Assembly (NCBI RefSeq): GCF_010730355.1
Contig: NZ_AP022576.1
Coordinates: 5,518,001 to 5,582,000 of the forward strand
Source of the DNA: Mycobacterium florentinum
GTDB lineage: Bacteria > Actinomycetota > Actinomycetes > Mycobacteriales > Mycobacteriaceae
DNA: 64,000 bases
Direction: 5' to 3'
Shown: positions 21,637 through 30,600 of the stretch, piece after piece
How positions within the stretch are numbered: the stretch's first letter is position 1
How the letters are laid out: each line of letters opens with the position of its first letter
Program-made: the position numbers and the translations under genes
Notes under the pieces: model-generated
What the model saw: only the letters and a program-made list of their open reading frames with translations
Databases searched by the model: none
Told to the model about the DNA's origin: nothing

Positions 21637-24600
21637 ATGGCATCCGTGGAAGATCTGAGAGAGCAGACCTCGGGTTTTGCAATCGTCGGCTATGCCGCCC
21701 GTTTTCCGGGTGCTGCGGATGCGGACGAGTTCTGGGATGTGTTGCGCGACGGTCGGGATGCGATCTCCGAGGTACCGCAGGACCGCTGGGACGTCGACGA
21801 ATTCTTCGACCCGGAACCCGGCGCACCGGGCAAGGTGGTGACCCGTCGCGCGGGTTTCGTCGACGACGTGACGGGCTTCGACGCGCCGTTCTTCGGTATG
21901 TCGACGCGCGAGGTCAGATTGATGGATCCGCAACACCGGATCTTGCTGGAGACGGCATGGCGTGCCGTCGAGCATTCGGGCACCGCGCCAACGGCGCTGG
22001 CCAACAGCAACACTGGCGTCTTCGTCGGTCTGGCCACCCACGACTACCTCGGAATGGCTTCCGACGAGCTGACTTACCCCGAGATCGAGGCCTACATGGC
22101 CATCGGGACGTCGAGCGCCGCCGCGGCGGGCCGGATCAGCTATCGACTGGGGCTGCAGGGTCCCGCGGTCGCCGTCGATACGGCGTGCAGCTCGTCGCTG
22201 GTGGCCATCCATCAGGCGTGCCAGGCGCTGCTGTTGGGAGAATGCGACCTCGCGCTGGCCGGCGGTGCGAACGTCCTGCTCACCCCGGCGACCATGATCA
22301 CCTTCTCCAGCGCTCACATGCTCGCGCCGGACGGCCGCTGCAAGACGTTCGATGCGGCCGCGGACGGCTATGTGCGCGGCGAAGGATGCGGCGTCATCGT
22401 GATCAAGCGCCTCGAGGACGCGATTCGCGACGGCGACCGGATTCGGGCCGTGATCCGCGGCAGTGCGATCAACCAGGACGGTGCGTCGGGTGGATTGACC
22501 GTCCCGAACGGCGTTGCCCAGCAGCGGGTCATCGCCGAGGCGCTGAAGCGCGCCAACCTCGAACCCCACGACGTCGGGTATCTGGAGGCACACGGCACCG
22601 GGACATCGCTGGGTGACCCCATCGAGGCCCAGGCCGCGGGCGCGGTGCTCGGCGCCGGGCGCGAAGCCGGCCAACCACTGCTGATGGGCTCGGTCAAGAC
22701 GAACATCGGTCACCTGGAGGCGGCCGCGGGAATCGCCGGTGTAATCAAAGTCATTCTCTCGCTCGAGAACGAGTTGCTGCCGCGGCACCTGCACTTCGAG
22801 AACCCGTCGCCGCACATTCCCTGGGATCGGCTGGCGGTGCAGGTGGTCAAGGAGGCCACGGCCTGGGAACGCAACGGGCGCCCGCGCATCGCGGGTATCA
22901 GCTCATTCGGGTTCGCCGGAACGAACGCGCACGTCATTGTGTCCGAAGCGCCCGAGCAGGCGGCGCAGCCTCTCACGGCACCGGTCCCGGTCGAGCAACC
23001 CGGGGGCCGGCGGTTCAGCGTTCTTCCGCTCTCGGCGCGAACGCCCGCCGCGCTGGTGCGGCTCGCCGATGAATACCGCAGCTGGATGAGCGCACACCCG
23101 GAGGCCGGCCTGGCGGACGTGTGCCTCACCGCCGGGACGGGGCGCGCACACTTGGAGCACCGCGCCGCGTTGGTGGTCAATTCGCGAGAATCCGCGATGG
23201 AGCTACTCGGCGCACTCGCGGACGACCGCCCCGCACCGGGCTTGTTCCGCGGTGAATCTCATGACACACCCAAGACGGCCTGGCTGTTCACCGGTCAAGG
23301 CAGCCAGTACCCCGGCATGGCCCGGGAGTTGTTCGACACCGAGCCGGTGTTCGCCGAGACGCTGAGTCGTTGCGCCGCAGTGGTCGCCGATGTTCTCGAA
23401 AAGCCGTTGATCGAGCTGATTTTCGATATGGACAGCCCGGACAGCGAAGCGACGCTGCGGCAGACGTCGTACGCGCAGCCCGCGTTGTTCGCGGTCGAGA
23501 TGGGACTGGCCCGTCTTTGGCAGTCGTGGGGCTTCGAACCAGACGTCGTGCTGGGCCACAGTGTCGGACAGTATTCGGCGGCCTGTGTCGCGGGCGTGCT
23601 AGGTCTCGAGGACGGCGCCCGGCTGATGGCCGAACGCGGCCGCCTCTTCGGAAGTTTGCCCGCGGGCGGGCGGATGGTCGCGGTGTTTGCCGCCGCCGAT
23701 CGGATCGAGAACCTGACCAACGAGTTCCCGAGTCTGTCGGTCGCGGCCTACAACGGTGCGAACACCGTATTATCCGGCCCCGCAGGGGATCTGGAGAAGG
23801 CGGTGGCTCCGCTGGCGGCCGACGGTGTCCGGTGTGACTGGCTCGACACCAGCCACGCATTTCACTCGGCGCTGCTGGATCCGATTCTGGACGAATTCGA
23901 GTGGTATGCGGATCAGTTCGAATTCGGTACACCACAACGGATTCTGATCGACAATCGCACCGGCGTCGCGCTCGGCCGCAGCGTGCGCCTCGATGGCGCG
24001 TACTGGCGCCGTCACGCGCGTCAGCCGGTGCAATTCGCCAAGAGTGCGCACACCCTGGCCGAGCTCAATTGCAAGGTATTGCTCGAGATTGGCCCGCGGC
24101 CGGTGCTCGCCGCCGCGGCCCTGAGTGCCTGGCCCGACCCGGCCACCGCGCCGCGGGCGATCACGTCGCTGCGCCGGAACACCGCCGACCATCGACAGAT
24201 CACCGAAGCCGTTGCCGAGGCGTATGTCCTGGGCCACCTGCCCGATTTCGACACCTTCCGGCGGCCGCATGCGCACAAACTCGACCTGCCCACCTATCCG
24301 TTCGAGCATCGTCGGTACTGGTTCCGCGACAATCAGGAACCGGTCGGCCAACAACCGCAGCTTTCCGCGCGTACCCAGGCCGTCCGCCTTCTCGAGGACG
24401 GCCGGATCGAGGAACTCGCGGCCCTGCTCGGGGGTGCACGCGATCATCGGACCCTGAAGGTGCTTACCAAACTTGCCGCACAACACAACCAGGAACGGAC
24501 CACCCAGTCCATCGCCGACGACCGCTACGAGATCCGTTGGGAGAACGCTACGGCCCGCCTGTCCGGTGCGGGAGTCGGCGAGGGGTCCAGCTGGCTTCTC

Positions 24601-27600
24601 GTCGGCGAGGACTCCCCGGCGCTTCGGCCGCTAATCGGCGAGCTCGTCGCCCGTGGACATCAGCACCGGTTCGTCGGGTTGCCGACGTCGGATGCCGACA
24701 CCGAACAGCTCGCTGATGTATTGCGCGCCGCGGATTCGACACTACGTGTCGTGCTCGTCGCGGCGGTGGACTCCGAGGACGCCCCGTCGATGCAGTCGCT
24801 GTTGCGGATGCAACACCGGATCCTGGGTGGGACGCGGCGACTCTTCCGCGCGGCGGTCGCCGCCGATTTGCGCACCCCGATCTGGGTGGTAACCCGTGGC
24901 GCGCAGCGAGTTACCGACGCGGACACCGTGGCGCCGGAGCAGAGCTCACTGTGGGGCTTCGGACGTGCCGCGTCGCTCGAGCATCCGCAGCTGTGGGGCG
25001 GGCTGGCAGATCTGGCGCAGGCCGGCGCCGACGAGTGGGCTCACTTCATCGACGCGATAGCGACGCCGAGCGAGCTCAGGGAAGACCAGATCGCGCTTCG
25101 CGATCAAGGCGTCTACGTGCCCCGGCTGGTTCGGCGGGACGGTCAGCCGATCGGGTCGCCGCTGGAACTGCGCGATGACGCAACGTATTTGGTGACCGGC
25201 GGGCTGGGATCGGTCGGGCTGGAAATCGCCGGCTACCTGGCTGCACACGGCGCCACCCAGCTGGTGCTGACCAGCCGGCGCGCGCCCAGCGAGGCCGCAC
25301 AGCAGCGCATCGATGCGCTCGGCGAACAGTATGGCTGCGAAGTCCGGGTCGTTACCGCCGATGTCGCCGACGCGCACGACGTCGCACGCCTGCTGGCAGG
25401 CGTGCAGGCCGAGTTACCGCCGCTGGCCGGCATCGTCCATGCCGCGGGCGAGATCGGTACCACGCCGCTGAGCAGCCTGGACTACGAATCCCATCAAGCC
25501 GAAGTCGACCGGGTCTTCGCTGGGAAGGTTTGGGGTGCTTGGTATTTGAGCCAAGCCGCGACTGATTTGCAGCTCGACTTCTTCATCACCACCTCGTCCA
25601 TCGCCTCGGTGTGGGGCGGATACGGCCAGACCGCCTACGGCGCGGCCAACGCATTCCTCGACGGGCTGGCCTGGCGCCTGCGCGAGCAGGGCACCGCCGG
25701 GATCAGCGTCAACTTCGGACCCTGGTCGGCCGGCATGGCCGACGCGGAATCTCGTGCCCGGCTGGATCAGCGCGGGGTCCGGACGCTATCACCTGCCGAT
25801 GCACTGGCCGGCCTGGCCGATGTCGTGGCCTCTTCGTCGGCTCAGGGTGTGGTAGCCCGGATCGACTGGACCCGTTTCCTGCCGCTCTATCAGCAAGCCG
25901 GCCGCCGGGCATTCCTGGCGGAGTTGGAGCGCGAGGTGCCCGATGCGGTGCCGGCCGTGCTGCCTTCTGGGAAAACACAATTGGTCGAGCGGCTCACGAG
26001 CGCGCCGGTGCAGCAGCGCAAGAGACTTCTGACCGATTACCTGCGCGAGGCGGTAGCGGAGATCACGCGCGTGGATGCCGCGGAGATCCGCGAGGACGCG
26101 GGGTTCTTCGACCTCGGCATGGATTCGCTGATGGCCGTCGAATTGCGGCGCCGCATCGAGCAGGGGGTGGGCAAGGAGATACCGGCCACCCTGGCGATGG
26201 ACCATCCCCGGCTGTCCGACGTGGCCGACTATCTGCTCGACGAGGTGCTCGGGCTCAGCGGGCAAGCCAAGTCTGCGCCCCAGCCGGCGTCGGCGGTGAC
26301 GACTCGCACCGACGAGCCGATCGCGATCATCGCGGTGTCGTGCCGTTTCCCCGGCGCGCCCGACCCAGAAGCCTTCTGGGAGTTGCTATCCGGCGGTGTC
26401 GATGCGATCCGGGAAGTCCCGGAGGACCGATTCGACATCGACGAGTTCTACGACCCGGATCCCGAGACGCCGGGCAAGACCTACACGCGCTTCGGCGGAT
26501 TCCTCGATGGAATCGACGGGTTCGATCCGGAATTCTTCGGCATCTCCCCGCGCGAGGCGGTCTGGATCGAACCGCAGCAGCGGCTGATGCTCGAAACGGT
26601 ATGGGAGGGGCTGGAACGCGCCGGGTACTCACCGGCGGCGTTGCGCGGCAGCCGGACCGGCGTTTTCGCCGGGGTGGCGGCTAACGAGTATGCGCACCTG
26701 CTGTCGGCGGAGCCGATCGACAAGATCGAGCCGTACTTCATCACCGGCAATGCGCTCAACGCCATTTCGGGTCGCGTTGCGTTCGCGCTCGGACTCGAAG
26801 GGCCGGCCGTGGCGGTCGATACCGCTTGCAGTTCGGCCCTGGTGGCCGTCCATCAGGCGTGCCAGGCCTTGCACTCCGGCGACTGTGACCTCGCGGTGGC
26901 CGGCGGTGTCAACGTCTTGCTCTCTCCGGTGACGGTCATCGCGGCCTCACGCGCCCGGATGCTTTCCCCGGTCGGTAAGTGCAAGACCTTCGATGCCTCC
27001 GCCGACGGCTACGTGCGCAGTGAGGGCTGCGGAATTCTCGTGCTCAAGCGGCTCGGCGACGCCGAGCGCGACGGCGATCGGGTCCTGGCCGTGATTCCCG
27101 GCAGCGCGGTCAACCAGGATGGCGCTTCCAGTGGATTGACGGTGCCCAATGGTGGTGCACAGCAACGACTCATCGGGACGGCGCTGACGCGCGCGGGCCT
27201 GGCAGGCGGGGATGTCGACTACCTCGAGGCGCACGGAACGGGTACCCCGCTGGGAGATCCGATCGAGGTGCAGGCGGCCGCGGCCGCCTACGGAGGTTCG
27301 CGTGACGCGGACCGACCGTTGCTGATGGGATCGGTGAAGACCAATATCGGACACACCGAGTCGGCATCGGGCGCGGCCGGTCTGATCAAGGTCGTGCTGT
27401 CGCTACAGCACGAATTGCTGCCGCAGAGCCTGCATTTCGACACCCCGTCGCCGCATATCCCTTGGGATGCGTTGCCGGTGCGGGTGGTGCGCGAGTCGAC
27501 CCCGTGGCAGGCCAACGGCAGGCCGCGGCGCGCCGGCGTGAGTTCGTTCGGGTTCACCGGCACCAATGCGCACGTGCTGATCGAGGAGGCGCCCGCCCGA

Positions 27601-30600
27601 GCGGGATCCCCCGCGGATCCGTCGGATTCGGCGGTCGTCGACACTGGCGGGCAGCCGGTCACTGTGCTGGCGCTGTCCGCCCGATCACCGGAAGCGCTGG
27701 TGGAGTTGGCGCGGCGCTACGAGTCCTGGCTGAGCGTGCATCCGGACGTCGACCTCGCCGACGTCTGCCTCACCGCGGGGACGGGCCGTTCACACTTCGA
27801 GCATCGCGCCGCGCTGGTGGTGGATTCGGTCGAGGGCGCGCGCGAAGGCCTGGCCGAGTTGGCCGAGAATCGGCTGCGCCCCGGTGTGGTGCGTGGCGAG
27901 CACACGCACCTCCCGACCACGGCCTGGCTGTTCACCGGGCAGGGCAGCCAGTATCCCGGGATGGCGCGTGAATTGTTCGACACCGAACCGGTTTTCGCTG
28001 AAACCGTGACACGGTGTGCGGACGCGATCAAGGACCTGCTGCCGCGCCCGCTGCTGGAGGTGCTGTTCGCCACCGACCGCGAATCCGGAGAAGCGTTGCG
28101 GCACACGTCGTTTGCCCAGCCGGCGCTGTTCGCTGTCGAAATGGGGCTGGCGCGGTTGTGGCAGTCGTGGGGCATCGAGCCCGACGTGGTGCTGGGGCAT
28201 AGCGTGGGCCAGTACGCTGCGGCATGTGTGGCCGGTGTTTTCAGCATCGAGGACGGCGCACGACTGATGGCAGAGCGCGGCCGGATGTTCGGCAGCCTGC
28301 CCGAAGGCGGCCGAATGGTGGCGGTGTTCAACGACGCCAAGCACGTCGAGCAGATCGCCGGTGAATTCCCGCGGGTGTCGGTCGGTGCCTACAACGGACC
28401 CAACACCGTGCTCTCGGGTCCGGCCGACGACCTCGAACAGATCGTCGCCAGGTTCAGTGACGAAGGGATCCGCTGCACCTGGCTGGAGACCAGCCACGCG
28501 TTTCACTCGGAGCTGCTGGACCCCGTGCTCGACGAATTCGAGTCGTACGCGGCCCAATTGGAGTTCGCTGCGCCGACGTTGCCGCTGGTCTGCAACCGTA
28601 CCGGCGCCGTGCTCACGGCCCAGACCCCGCTGGACGCGGGGTACTGGCGGCGGCATTCCCGCCAGCCGGTGCAGTTCGCCGAAAGTGTGCGCACCGTGGC
28701 GGCCCTCGGGTGCTCGGTCGTGATGGAGATCGGTCCGCAACCGGTGCTGACCGCGGCGGCGGTGCAGGTCTGGCCGGAGCACCTGGCCGCACCGCGGGCG
28801 ATCGTCTCGCTGCGCAAGGGCGTTGGCGATCGGCGCCAGATCGCCGACGCGCTGGCCATGGCCTACATCGGCGGGCACCGGCCCGATTTCGCCGCGCTGC
28901 ATCGTCACGCCCGACGCGGCCTCGAACTGCCCACCTATCCGTTCCAACGCCGTCGCTTTTGGCCCAAGTCGTCGGGCATCGCCGTCGACGGCCCCGCGGT
29001 GTCCGGAATCCTGGGCAGTGCCAAAGATCTCGCTTCCGGCGACTCGGTGTACACCAGCAGGTTGTCCGTCAAGTCGCAGCCGTGGCTTTGCGACCACGTC
29101 ATCTACGGCACCGTCGTCGTCCCCGGGGCGACGTACGCGGCGATGGCGTTGGCCGCGGTCGGTACGCCGGTACGGGCCAAGGACGTCTTTTTCTACGAGC
29201 CGATCATCTTGCCGGAGAAGAGTTCTCGTGAGGTGCAGCTGACGTTGCACCCGCAGGAGGACGGCGATGGCTGGAAATTCCAGGTGCACAGCCGCCAGTA
29301 CGGCGAGCGCGGCGCCGAGTGGTCGTTGAATGCCGAAGGCGCCGTGATCTCCGGGGTTGACGACGAGCCGGAAGCCGAGGAGGCGGATCCGGTCGACGAA
29401 GCGATCGAGCAGCTGAACCGGATGCGGCCGCAGGAGCTGTTCGAGACCTTCGCCGACTTGGAGCTGGCGTGGGGTCCGACCTGGTCCGGTTCGCTGAAGT
29501 CGTTGTGGCTCGGTGAGGGAGAGGCGATCGGCGACATCGTCGTCGGCGAAGAACTCGCCGAGCAACTCGGCGCCGAGCCGATGCACCCGGTGCTGATGGA
29601 CCTGTGCACCGGTGTCGCCTTCCCCGCGTTCCCGGCACTTCTCGCGGCCGAACAGGGCGTCAACGATCTGTTCCTGCCGCTGCGCTACGGGCAGGTGACG
29701 CTGCGGGAGAAGATGCCCCGACGGTTCTACTGCCGCGCGAAGTGGCACACCAGTGCGCTCGACGCCGAAACCCAGGTCTTCGATCTCGAATACCTCGATC
29801 GAGATGGCCGGCAGCTGGGCGGGATTCGCGACTTCACGGTTAAGCGAGCACCCCGCGAGGCCCTGCTGCGCGGTCTGGGCGGCGATGCCACCCGGCTGCT
29901 CTACAGCCTCGGCTGGCATGAGGTGCCGGCACCGGCGCCGGACGAGGAGGCCGCGGTTTTCAACGGCACCTGGCTGATTGCGGGATTCGACGAACTGGCC
30001 GCCAATGTGCCGGGCTGCATCCCGTTCGACCGGAACACCGATCCGGAGCTCCTCGGGCAGCTGTTGGCACAGGCGCACGAGCGTGGTCTGCCCTTCTCCG
30101 GCGTCGTCTGGCGCAGCGCCGCGCCGAACCGCGCAGAGTCCAGCGCCCAGGGCGCCGCGCGGATCGAGACCGAAATCGCGAACCTGCTCAGTGCTGTGCA
30201 CACGGTCCAAACCGGCCAGGTGAAACTGCCTGGCGGACTGTGGATCATCACCGAGCGGGCCGTGGCCACCGAATCCGGTGAGCCAGTCGATCCGGTGCAG
30301 GCGGCGCTGTGGGGATTCGGGCGGACCACGATCAACGAGGAACCAGGGCTGCGTTGCCGGCTCGTCGATTGCGACGGATCCGAGGAGGCGGTGCGGGCGC
30401 TGGCCGGCCTGTTGGCCACGCCGGTTGACGAACCGGAACTTGCGCTGCGCCAAGGGAAGTTGCTGGCCTCGCGGCTGCTGCCGTGGGCGCGCAGTGGTCA
30501 TCTCACGGTGCCGCGCTCGTCGGACTACGTCCTGGCACCCACCGAACGCGGCGCGATCGACAATCTGCGGCTGACCCAGGCGGAGGTGCCGGCGCCGGAC

